Origin: Anaerolineaceae bacterium UBA6107 | GTDB taxonomy: Bacteria > Chloroflexota > Anaerolineae > Anaerolineales > Anaerolineaceae | DNA length: 33,650 nt | Reading direction: 5' to 3' | Assembly (NCBI GenBank): GCA_002428455.1 | Contig: DIWL01000018.1 | Span: 46,361 to 80,010 of the forward strand | In this document: positions 23,401-31,152 of the stretch, one piece after another | Position numbering within the stretch: position 1 is the stretch's first letter | Layout: every line of letters starts with the position of its first letter | Translations under genes and position numbers: made by a program | The notes under the pieces: generated by a model | Databases searched by the model: none | What the model saw: the letters and a program-made list of their open reading frames with translations, nothing else | Told to the model about the DNA's origin: nothing

Positions 23401-24501
23401 TTAAGGCTGGATGGACCAGCGCCATTGGTACAGCACCACACTCGCGCCGCCCAGGATCAACACATCATCCACATCGTATTGCGAGACGAAATCGGAAAAA
23501 GACCATTTGTAGTCCGGATACTTGCGGATGTCTACACAGTAGGTATGGTGATAGTGAGAAGCCAGGAGCGGCTCTATGGCATTGGTAAAGGAATCCCCGA
23601 TGATGAGCAGGTTGCGGTCTGAACCGTTTTCAGAAACATATTCAAGGAAATCCACGTCCGCCCCGTAGTAATCAACATAATGATCGGCGAATTTTTCAGT
23701 GGAGTATTGACCTGCCAGGTATTCATCTTTATTGTTGTAATCGATCTCGTTTCCCTCACGGTCGTAAATGCGGTAAGGCGGCAGGTTCGCCAGGTAAACC
23801 GAGAAAGGCTCTGTTTTGGCGTTGTAATTCAGCAATTTCGCCCAGCGACCCAGGTAATCAATATCCGGGAATGTATAAACCTCTCCGGTAGTGATCATCG
23901 GGGAGATATCCGGATAAGAATCCGCCAGCAACTGGTAGATCTGTTCGTAACCCTGCAAAATTCCGTACACATTCCAATGGTGATCGGTGCGGTAGTAATA
24001 CTTCAGATGATCTTCAAAACTGGTCAGGCGCAAGGCGTCCAGTTTGAGCCGTTTTGGTTTATTGGCAGCGAAGAATTCATACGAGCGTCCGGCATCAGCA
24101 TGTTTGAATTCTTCATTCACTGGGTGGTATGGTGAGTTTTCGATCATCTCGAGGTAGAACGCGTGGAAGTTGATGTCTTTATTCGCCTGGATAATTTTTT
24201 TATACTGCGCGATCTTGCCTTCGATCGTGCTTTGTTCATCCTTGGTAAAGAGGGACGGTTCGCCCAATAACACGCCCAGACCACGGACTTTGTAAATATC
24301 AACATCCCCATATTGGCCGAGCAGTTTCCAGTTTAGTTCCTCACTCTCATCAAAATCGGTTACTTCTGGTTCGTATTCAAACAGGTTACCAGCGAAAGAA
24401 TCCGGCGCAGGTTGTTCCAAGAATTCCTGTTTTGGGGCGCAAGATACCATTAATAAGAGAAAAAGCGTTAGCGCAAAAATCACACGTATTGGTTTATTCA
24501 T
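23401..24501 (-). CDS. DHHW/AlgX-like SGNH lipoprotein
   Basis: A 366-residue lipoprotein. The signal sequence ends in the lipobox LMVSC with Cys21 as the lipidation site, so the mature protein is tethered outside the membrane. The core matches the DHHW family, relatives of the AlgX/AlgJ SGNH-fold acetyltransferases that O-acetylate exopolysaccharides. The DHHW motif is at residues 173-176 and GDSF at 302-305. By analogy with AlgX, Asp173, His175 and Ser304 form the triad, in the family's order. It lies 143 bases downstream of the phosphatase-LCP gene in a polysaccharide cluster, which fits a role in modifying an exported glycan. No membrane-bound O-acyltransferase partner is visible in the window. 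GAGG six bases before ATG 24501 supports the start. Confidence 0.78.
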   Translation of the reverse strand: MNKPIRVIFALTLFLLLMVSCAPKQEFLEQPAPDSFAGNLFEYEPEVTDFDESEELNWKLLGQYGDVDIYKVRGLGVLLGEPSLFTKDEQSTIEGKIAQYKKIIQANKDINFHAFYLEMIENSPYHPVNEEFKHADAGRSYEFFAANKPKRLKLDALRLTSFEDHLKYYYRTDHHWNVYGILQGYEQIYQLLADSYPDISPMITTGEVYTFPDIDYLGRWAKLLNYNAKTEPFSVYLANLPPYRIYDREGNEIDYNNKDEYLAGQYSTEKFADHYVDYYGADVDFLEYVSENGSDRNLLIIGDSFTNAIEPLLASHYHHTYCVDIRKYPDYKWSFSDFVSQYDVDDVLILGGASVVLYQWRWSIQP

Positions 24502-24544
24502 TTAGATCCTCATTCCTGACCTTACCAAGCGGTCATCACTGGCT

Positions 24545-24553
24545 ATTGTACCA
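24545..24553 (-). promoter_or_regulatory. Extended -10 candidate of the DHHW gene
   Basis: Minus strand TGGTACAAT: TACAAT at 24545-24550 with an upstream TG (24552-24553), about 44 bases before the ATG at 24501. No convincing -35 lies 16-18 bases upstream. It would let the gene be transcribed apart from the cluster before it. Confidence 0.35.
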
Positions 24554-24644
24554 GACGTTGTATATACGCAATTTCAGGTGCAAGTTATGTACCGCCTAAT
24601 TACAACGAATTATATCCAATTTTATTGAAGTGGTAGAGCAGGGG

Positions 24645-26240
24645 TCAGTAATTCCCGTTGAGGATCTTATCCTGGATGAAAGTGGTAACTTCGGGGTTGG
24701 GTACCTTTATGTGGCGTCCATAATTGGTGATCATGGGAGTGTACAGTTCGGTTGGAATATCCACAAATACCAGTGAATCCTTATCCAGTTCCTGGATAAA
24801 GCAGATGAAAGTGTACACATCGCGCAGGGTAAGATCGGTGACGACTCCCCTGTCATTGAGCACCTTCACACCCAGGGCGGGTAGTTTAGTAAGATTCTCC
24901 GGCTGGCGCAATTTCTGAATCAACGCGTTCATAATGACGGATTGACGCATAATGCGGTAACGGTCGAGGTCAGCTTTTCGCTCGCGCACAAACTCCAGCG
25001 CGGTTTTGCCATCCATATGATGGTTGCCCTTGTAACCATACGCGCCAATGGGACCATCGAGGTAAAAATCGATCCCGCCCACGGCGTCGACCAATTGTTC
25101 AAAAACATTGAAATGAATCGCACCATAGTGATCAAAGGAAACACCATAGTTGTAAAAAAGGGTCTCGGAAAACTTGACCACACCCTGACCCCGACCATCA
25201 AAATACTCGCCGTAGCCATAAGCGGCATTGATCTTGAACTGCGTGATGTTATGCTCTTCCAGTCCAGGAATGGGTACCCAGAAATCCCGCGGGATCGAGA
25301 GAATTAGCACGCGGCGCTCTGTGAAATCAACCCTGACAAGACGAATCACATCAGCCTGTTCGACTTCGTCTATGCCCAGTCCAAGGATAATCATCGGGTC
25401 AGTCTGACCACACACCGCTGTAGAACGCCTGGTTGCCGGGTTCTCTTCCGTTTTCCCGTGATCACTTACCACGGGTCCGGTTGCCGGTGCGGATGGATCG
25501 ACAGCGGACATAGAGGTACTGACGGCGGGGAGAGGGGTAAAAGTCTGGAACGGTTCACCGGAGAACTTCGGAAGCTGGGCACCGAATAGAGGATTGATCC
25601 ATATCAAGTAAAACAAGCCCGCCAACAGGACGATCACGAATAATAACCAAAAGACCCATCGGCGGCGTCTCTTGCCTTTTCTCGGTGAACTTTGCTCTTG
25701 TTGCAATGGTTGAGCCTGCTCCTCTGGCTGGAGCGCAACTGCAGCGACGCGGGCAGGTGTTTGCAACGCGGCCGGTAGTGATAATTTCTTGAGGATGCGC
25801 GGGAAACCGCTGTTAAGGAGCTCACATATTTCTGCCGCAATCGCACCAGGATCCTCGTCCGGTGAGATCACTGGGTCCGGAATATCATAAACCTGTCCGG
25901 TACTGATTTCTGTAAGCAGGAAGGTTTTCCCGGAAGCTGACAGGAATTCATTCTCAATGGCTTCCTTCTGTCCTTGCGTCATCACAATGATGAGATCAGC
26001 TGTGGCAACCAGGGCGGTACTAATCTCCCTGGAGCGGACAGACTCCACGTTGAAGCCGTTTTGTACAGCAAGTTCTACAGCCTCACGCAGCGGGGGTGCG
26101 CCTTCCACGGCCCAGATACCTGCAGATCCGACAGTGGTGTTGCTGGAAAAATTATTCTGCTCGAGCAGATGTTGAAAACAACCTGCGGCGAGGACGGAGC
26201 GGAAACGATTTGCGCTGCAAACAAAGAGAATATATGGCAT
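24645..26240 (-). CDS. Low-molecular-weight tyrosine phosphatase fused to an LCP glycopolymer transferase
   Basis: A 531-residue single-pass membrane protein joining two families normally encoded separately. Residues 1-150 are a low-molecular-weight protein tyrosine phosphatase (Wzb/arsenate-reductase fold): CSANRFRS supplies the C-X5-R-S loop (Cys8, Arg14, Ser15), and PDP supplies the probable general acid (Asp122). A polar linker ends in a basic cluster before a transmembrane helix (about 195-217). Residues 280-445 are a LytR-CpsA-Psr domain with SIPRDFW (Arg318), FNVFEQLVDAVGGID, FVRER (Arg419, Arg421) and DRYRIMRQ. LCP proteins transfer lipid-linked glycopolymers to the wall. The positive-inside rule puts the phosphatase in the cytoplasm and the LCP outside. 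The gene follows the LysM gene by 29 bases, two genes after the BY-kinase, whose tyrosine tail is the obvious candidate substrate. Confidence 0.88.
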   Translation of the reverse strand: MPYILFVCSANRFRSVLAAGCFQHLLEQNNFSSNTTVGSAGIWAVEGAPPLREAVELAVQNGFNVESVRSREISTALVATADLIIVMTQGQKEAIENEFLSASGKTFLLTEISTGQVYDIPDPVISPDEDPGAIAAEICELLNSGFPRILKKLSLPAALQTPARVAAVALQPEEQAQPLQQEQSSPRKGKRRRRWVFWLLFVIVLLAGLFYLIWINPLFGAQLPKFSGEPFQTFTPLPAVSTSMSAVDPSAPATGPVVSDHGKTEENPATRRSTAVCGQTDPMIILGLGIDEVEQADVIRLVRVDFTERRVLILSIPRDFWVPIPGLEEHNITQFKINAAYGYGEYFDGRGQGVVKFSETLFYNYGVSFDHYGAIHFNVFEQLVDAVGGIDFYLDGPIGAYGYKGNHHMDGKTALEFVRERKADLDRYRIMRQSVIMNALIQKLRQPENLTKLPALGVKVLNDRGVVTDLTLRDVYTFICFIQELDKDSLVFVDIPTELYTPMITNYGRHIKVPNPEVTTFIQDKILNGNY

Positions 26241-26269
26241 TTCCGCTGCAGTGACCCTTTCCTGTCAGC

Positions 26270-27172
26270 CTAATTTGGAATAATGAGCAGTTCGCCCATG
26301 CTGAGCACATAACCATCGGGCAGTTCGTTGTATCGTTTCAATAGGAGCGGATCGATCTGCATGCGTTCGGCATATGCTTCAATGGTCAACCCAGCTGTCG
26401 TGATCTCACGCACTGAAAATTGCGGCAGTGCGGTTACATCATCTGTATTGAGCGGAATGACCAGGATCGTATTCACCCAGAGAGAATCGGGCAACTTAAA
26501 ATTGATGGCTTTGATCGCTTCAACCGAAGTACCGAATTTTTCAGCCAGCAGGATATAACCCTCACCTTCCTGAAGTTGATGGATGACTAGCTGAGGGTCA
26601 TTCCCGAAGGGTGTTTCGATCGCCCGCGGTGTGGTGCGAGAGGGGAACACAATCGCAACTGTCGCGGTTGGCTGCGGCGTCTCTGTAGGTTCCGGAGAGG
26701 GGGTGGGTTGGAATGGCGTGACGATTGCGGTTGGAACAGGCACAGGGGCAGATGGTGTGGGAAAAATGACTGGCAAATTCAAACCGGGGATGCGGATCAA
26801 CCCCATAGATGCGGCGACGACGAGTCCGAACAGGATCACAGCGAGAAGAATGACCACCGAAAGCCTGGTGCGAGAGCCATGGACTTTGGGTCGTTTGCCG
26901 CGCAACTCCCTGGGCAGGGGCTCAAGATCTACCGTCTGATAGACCGGGCATTGCGGATATTCCCTGGTGAGGCACACACTCCGTTGATGCGCAAGGCTAA
27001 CGGGTGTTATGGGTTTACAGTGGTAGCAAAAATTGTATGGCGCTGGATAGGCGAGAGCCGTCTCGGGGTCATCCTCAAAGCCAAGAAACGGGCAAAAACC
27101 AGCTACTTGGCCTTTTCCACTTGTCATTTGGATGATGGAGGGCGAATTGCCTGATGAAATACCAGCTGTCAA
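26270..27172 (-). CDS. Membrane protein with N-terminal Cys cluster and C-terminal LysM domains
   Basis: A 300-residue single-pass membrane protein. The cytoplasmic N-terminus carries GFCPFLGF and a Cys cluster (Cys27, Cys49, Cys52, Cys67, Cys75, with His51 and His62) of a type I recall in Chloroflexota LysM proteins. It could bind zinc or an iron-sulfur cluster. A helix spans about 103-125, followed by a Pro/Thr-rich spacer (135-185). A LysM domain (about 195-241) and a diverged second LysM (about 252-300, GELLIIPN) are outside and should bind peptidoglycan or a related glycan. The TTG start at 27172 is favoured because AAGGGGG lies eight bases upstream; the ATG at 27127 has none. It begins four bases after the kinase stop codon, so the two are translated from one message. 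Confidence 0.78.
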   Translation of the reverse strand: MTAGISSGNSPSIIQMTSGKGQVAGFCPFLGFEDDPETALAYPAPYNFCYHCKPITPVSLAHQRSVCLTREYPQCPVYQTVDLEPLPRELRGKRPKVHGSRTRLSVVILLAVILFGLVVAASMGLIRIPGLNLPVIFPTPSAPVPVPTAIVTPFQPTPSPEPTETPQPTATVAIVFPSRTTPRAIETPFGNDPQLVIHQLQEGEGYILLAEKFGTSVEAIKAINFKLPDSLWVNTILVIPLNTDDVTALPQFSVREITTAGLTIEAYAERMQIDPLLLKRYNELPDGYVLSMGELLIIPN

Positions 27173-27176
27173 TTAC

Positions 27177-28898
27177 TTATCCCCCTTGTTTCACATTGAC
27201 GTCATCAACTTCAACTTGCGCGGGAGTGGAATCCGTGCCGGTCTTGCCGTAATGTTTGCTGTAATAGTACTCACGGTTGTAGTAATAGCTTGACCGTTTG
27301 ACCTTGATGTTATTCAGCACGATCCCCAACAACCGGGCATCCAGGCGCTTCAACTGTTCAACAGCCTGCTGGATCGCACCACGTTTGGTCTTTTTTGGAT
27401 CAATGACCAGGATGACCCCATCAACGCTCTTAGCCAGGATGAGGGCATCCGTGACCGCAAGAAGCGGGGGGGAATCAAGAATGACCATGTCAAAGTGCTT
27501 GGCCAGCAGCTTGATCACATCCTGCATCTTGGTCGAAGCCAACAATTCTGATGGATTCGGGGGCAGGCTTCCGGAAGTAATGATGCTAAGACCATTCACA
27601 GCTGTCTTCTTCACTACACCAGTCATTTTATCAGGGGTGCGGATGAAGTAATCGGATAGCCCTAACCGGTTGGAAAGTTTGAAGACCTTGTGCATGGTTG
27701 GCCGGCGCATATCACCGTCCACGATAACAACCTCCTTGTCACTCTGCGCGATGACCGTGGCGAGGTTGGCTGCCACCGATGATTTACCATCGGAAGGCGA
27801 GGCGCTGGTTATGAGTAAAGTTTTCAATGGTGCATCGATGCCACTGAATTGGAGGTTTGTGCGTAGTGAGCGGAAGGATTCAGATACCGGCATGCGGGGT
27901 TTGCTTAAGGTGATGAGCGGTTCCTGGCTGGCGGAAAAGTTTGTGATGACACCGATAACCGGTATACCCCATCGTCGGGAGAGCTCGCTCGGGTCGCGAA
28001 TCTCGTCTTCAAGATAGGCGATGAGGAATACCACACCCGCTGCGACCATAAAACCGACTACGGCTGCCAAGGCTCCACTCTTGAGGGGCTGGGGTTGGAT
28101 GGGAGTAGTATTGGGAATGGCCTGGTTCAACTGGCTGATCGTGGTGGCTGATTGAACTTCTGTCAGGCGGATTTGCTGCAGGTTGGCGAATAACGAGGAG
28201 CGGTTGGATTGATACTGCGCCTTGGCCAGTTCAAGCTCAGCGCGGCTCACATAATCCTGCGGATCCCGTTCCACGGGGATGGTGGGAAGACCATCCTCCT
28301 CCAATTGCTTGTTTCGTTCAACCGCAGCTTCGTATTCGGCATCTTTGATTTCAAGGATCGACAGTTCAGAGTTGACCTGGGTCAATTTATTATCCAGGTC
28401 AGCGATCTCGGCCTCCAGGCTGGATTTCAGTTCCAAGTATCGGGATGCCTGGTCTCGCATGACCTTTTCAGCAAAAGCGGCGATGACCGCATTGGCAGTG
28501 TCGGCAGCTTTTTGCGGATCAGAATCGGTTACAGATATATTGAAAATCGGAGAATTCTCGACAGACGTGGCTTTGACGTTGCCGGTAACCGGATAACCCA
28601 ACTTTTCGGCAACTGTTTGCAGTAAAGTTTCGGTGACCATGGTCTGCGCATACGTTTCAGCCAGCCGCTGGCTGGTGTAGGTGGCGGTATATGAATCGTA
28701 ATAATCCGTTCTGGAGACCACGTTTACGATGGCTTTGGCGGAGGCCTCGTAGACACGGGGCTGCTGATCGGTCAGGTAATACGCGACTGCGCCAGCCGCG
28801 ATCGCTACAAGTAGAAGAAGCCAAAGCCAACGCCACAATATCTGAACATAATCCAGTATGCTCTCAAGACTGCTGCGCTCTTCAATATCATTTTCCAT
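27177..28898 (-). CDS. Polysaccharide co-polymerase / tyrosine autokinase (Wzz-BY-kinase, Wzc/CpsCD type)
   Basis: A 573-residue inner-membrane protein that sets polysaccharide chain length and drives export. Membrane helices at about 23-42 and 275-296 flank an external Wzz domain with a helical coiled-coil region (about 150-250). The cytoplasmic BY-kinase follows: Walker A SASPSDGKS (365-373), Walker A' VVIVDGDMRRP (390-400) and Walker B MVILDSPP (471-478). The C-terminal tail has a tyrosine cluster (Tyr538-540, 544-546, 550), the usual autophosphorylation site. Both halves are on one chain, as in Gram-negative Wzc, not split as in Firmicute CpsC/CpsD. AAAGGGCGG nine bases before ATG 28898 supports the start. 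It is the first gene of the cluster, with a tyrosine phosphatase domain two genes downstream. Confidence 0.92.
   Translation of the reverse strand: MENDIEERSSLESILDYVQILWRWLWLLLLVAIAAGAVAYYLTDQQPRVYEASAKAIVNVVSRTDYYDSYTATYTSQRLAETYAQTMVTETLLQTVAEKLGYPVTGNVKATSVENSPIFNISVTDSDPQKAADTANAVIAAFAEKVMRDQASRYLELKSSLEAEIADLDNKLTQVNSELSILEIKDAEYEAAVERNKQLEEDGLPTIPVERDPQDYVSRAELELAKAQYQSNRSSLFANLQQIRLTEVQSATTISQLNQAIPNTTPIQPQPLKSGALAAVVGFMVAAGVVFLIAYLEDEIRDPSELSRRWGIPVIGVITNFSASQEPLITLSKPRMPVSESFRSLRTNLQFSGIDAPLKTLLITSASPSDGKSSVAANLATVIAQSDKEVVIVDGDMRRPTMHKVFKLSNRLGLSDYFIRTPDKMTGVVKKTAVNGLSIITSGSLPPNPSELLASTKMQDVIKLLAKHFDMVILDSPPLLAVTDALILAKSVDGVILVIDPKKTKRGAIQQAVEQLKRLDARLLGIVLNNIKVKRSSYYYNREYYYSKHYGKTGTDSTPAQVEVDDVNVKQGG
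27181..27187 (-). promoter_or_regulatory. Ribosome binding site that supports the TTG start at 27172
   Basis: On the minus strand AAGGGGG ends eight bases before TTG 27172 and overlaps the last codons of the kinase gene. The downstream ATG at 27127 has no comparable sequence, so the TTG start is more likely. Confidence 0.6.
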
Positions 28899-29173
28899 GC
28901 AAATTGACCGCCCTTTCTAGGGTTAATATCATAAGTATAAATCAAAACCTGATCTATTGTTTAAGGTCATGTACCTGGAAGACGGGCAATCACGAGACAT
29001 GAATCATTTTACCGGTTAATAGGCGCTGTGCCGGGTAAGATATCAGGATGAACGTCCGTTTTACCAGGAGCTTACCAAATCGTATATTCAACAACGCATA
29101 AAATCTGACCGCGTTGCATTTACCAATTAATTATTTTATGCTATCCTATAATATAAGGGAATTTTTCCAACAG

Positions 29174-31072
29174 ATGTTCTCTAGCGGGGTTTTGTACCAA
29201 CACTTAAGAAAGGCATTGATCCCATTGCTGATCCTGGCAATCGGTTTGCCTTTGTTTAATCATGTCTTGTCCCCGGAAAAAACCGCATCTGCCCAGGATG
29301 GGCCCGACAGGGTGATCTGGATCACAGTGGATTCAACTGACAACGAATGGTGGCTGGCCTATTGGGCAGATAACCACATCGCCTGCCAGTTCACGATCGA
29401 CCATGACGGTCCTCCGACGCCTGAAGACGTTCTGCTGGTGTGCGGGAATTCTGTTTACCAGGCCTGGCTGGAGACTCCGGCTTGCGAGGCTGCAGAAAAT
29501 GGCAACAACACATCCAACTGCAAAGGGCTTTACCTGCAACAGGGAGTAGCCCAGGAAACAAGCAACGAGATCCAAGTGGAGCTACCCGCACCAGAGGTAT
29601 GGATCTCGATTGCCGGCAACCTGATAGACAGCACAAAAAATAAATGGGCGGGCGAACCCAGGATCATTTTGACGGGCGAGGAAAAGATCGCCAATGAGAG
29701 TATTGTCCGGATCAATGGTGTTTATGACGGGATTTCATTTTCCTGCGAAGGTGATATTTGTGAACTGCCGCTAGCCACGACCGGGGACCGAGGTATAACA
29801 CTCACTTTCTGGGGAGAATCCAGTTACGGTGACAGCACCGAGGAATACACTGCACTGGTGCGTGTGTTGCCATGGGGTGAAACGGCAGAGGGTTCCATGG
29901 TACCGCAGCGCATTGGATATTATGTAGATATTATCAGCCCACAATGGCGCGGACAGCACAATTGCTCCTGCGCGGGTATCTGGCAATCCTTCCCTCCCGT
30001 TGAGGGGTTACCGGAGTGGCTGGATACCCCGGACAACGCAGCGGGGTTATCCTCCTCGCTTTCTTTACATTACCTGGCAGCGATGCTCATCCAGAACGGC
30101 GAAGTGGACGCCAGTGACTGCCCCGGAGGCGGTCTCGATTATCCAACTGCCGCCAATCTCTGCGGTGTGGAGAAAGCAGAAACAGCGTTAAACGACTGGC
30201 AAAACCAGTTTGATGAAGAGATCATGGCTACTTCCGGGGAAACCGGGATTCCGGCTCAGCTGTTGAAGAACATCTTCGCCCGCGAAAGCCAGCTCTGGCC
30301 GGGCATATACCATGACATTGAAGAAGCCGGTCTCGGGCAGTTGACTGAAGAAGGGGCTGACACAACCCTGTTGTGGAACCGTGATTTCTATGCGCAGTTT
30401 TGCCCGCTGGTGCTGCTAGACACCACCTGTGAGAAAGGATACGCCACACTACCGGAAGATCAACAGGCGATTCTACGCGGTGCACTGGTGAAGAAGGTTA
30501 ACGCAACCTGCGTCGATTGCCCGATGGGGATCGACCTGACACAGGCAAACTTCAGCGTGGGAATCTTTGGCGAGACTCTGGTGGGAAATTGCGCCCAGGT
30601 GGACCGCATGATGTACAACCTCACGCGCCAGACCTCCGGCCTGCTCACCTCTTACACTGACCTGTGGCGCTTCACACTGATCAATTACAATGCCGGCCCG
30701 GGCTGCCTGTGGACTGCGTTGAACCGCACCTGGAAAGCCGGAGATCCATTGGACTGGGTGCATGTGGCAGCTAACCTGGAACCCGCCTGCCAGGGGGCTG
30801 TGGATTATGTGAAAGAGGTTTCAGAAGGAGACACAGCAAGCATCGCGGTCTTTTCCACCATGATCCCCTCACCCACACCCACCATCACGCTTACACCCAG
30901 ACCCGTGCGACCGACCTCCACACCGCGGGCAACCTATACACCAGCCGCCACAAAGACAATTACACCGACAGGTACGATCAGACCGACCAACACGGGAACG
31001 CTCACGATCACCCCGTCACCGACAAACACCCTCACACCCACTCCCACCAACACACCGAGCGGGGGATGGTAA
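29174..31072 (+). CDS. Secreted lytic transglycosylase-like protein with Thr/Pro-rich tail
   Basis: An exported protein of about 632 residues. The signal peptide ends near ASA/QD. A poorly recognisable Cys-containing N-terminal half (about 45-340) is followed by an SLT/lysozyme-like domain: IPAQLLKNIFARESQ with probable catalytic Glu371, then AGLGQLT and YNAGPG (505-510). These are the three usual motifs of GH23-type lytic transglycosylases, which cleave peptidoglycan; about 120 residues separate the second and third, longer than usual. A 55-residue Thr/Pro tail ends the chain. ATG 29174 fits best (AAGGGA 13 bases upstream, compact signal peptide); in-frame TTG 29114 and ATG 29138 lack a ribosome binding site. 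It is transcribed divergently from the kinase cluster, so a role in opening the wall for glycan export is possible but not shown. Confidence 0.75.
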   Translation: MFSSGVLYQHLRKALIPLLILAIGLPLFNHVLSPEKTASAQDGPDRVIWITVDSTDNEWWLAYWADNHIACQFTIDHDGPPTPEDVLLVCGNSVYQAWLETPACEAAENGNNTSNCKGLYLQQGVAQETSNEIQVELPAPEVWISIAGNLIDSTKNKWAGEPRIILTGEEKIANESIVRINGVYDGISFSCEGDICELPLATTGDRGITLTFWGESSYGDSTEEYTALVRVLPWGETAEGSMVPQRIGYYVDIISPQWRGQHNCSCAGIWQSFPPVEGLPEWLDTPDNAAGLSSSLSLHYLAAMLIQNGEVDASDCPGGGLDYPTAANLCGVEKAETALNDWQNQFDEEIMATSGETGIPAQLLKNIFARESQLWPGIYHDIEEAGLGQLTEEGADTTLLWNRDFYAQFCPLVLLDTTCEKGYATLPEDQQAILRGALVKKVNATCVDCPMGIDLTQANFSVGIFGETLVGNCAQVDRMMYNLTRQTSGLLTSYTDLWRFTLINYNAGPGCLWTALNRTWKAGDPLDWVHVAANLEPACQGAVDYVKEVSEGDTASIAVFSTMIPSPTPTITLTPRPVRPTSTPRATYTPAATKTITPTGTIRPTNTGTLTITPSPTNTLTPTPTNTPSGGW

Positions 31073-31099
31073 GGGAAGCGAAAACCACACAAAAATAAC

Positions 31100-31123
31100 A
31101 ACCGGCTGCCAAAGCAGCCGGTT
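31100..31123. terminator. Bidirectional intrinsic terminator
   Basis: AACCGGCTGC (31100-31109), loop CAAA, GCAGCCGGTT (31114-31123): a perfect 10-bp stem between convergent genes. TTGTAATT follows on the plus strand, and GTTATTTTTGTG follows on the minus strand. Confidence 0.85.
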
Positions 31124-31152
31124 TTGTAATTGAGAAATACCCGGGTTAAATT

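Noticed and set aside
28209..28625. Plus-strand open frame of 138 codons
   Set aside because: Opposite the Wzz coiled-coil part of the kinase gene, which is securely coding on the minus strand.
29114..29152. TTG at 29114 or ATG at 29138 as the start, and TATAAT at 29147-29152 as promoter of the transglycosylase
   Set aside because: Neither start has a ribosome binding site. The TATAAT has no -35 at a normal distance, and its transcript would begin within the likely ribosome binding site.
30860..31070. Possible DNA tandem repeat at the end of the transglycosylase gene
   Set aside because: The periodicity comes from codons of a Thr/Pro-rich tail with varying third bases; it is not a DNA-level repeat.
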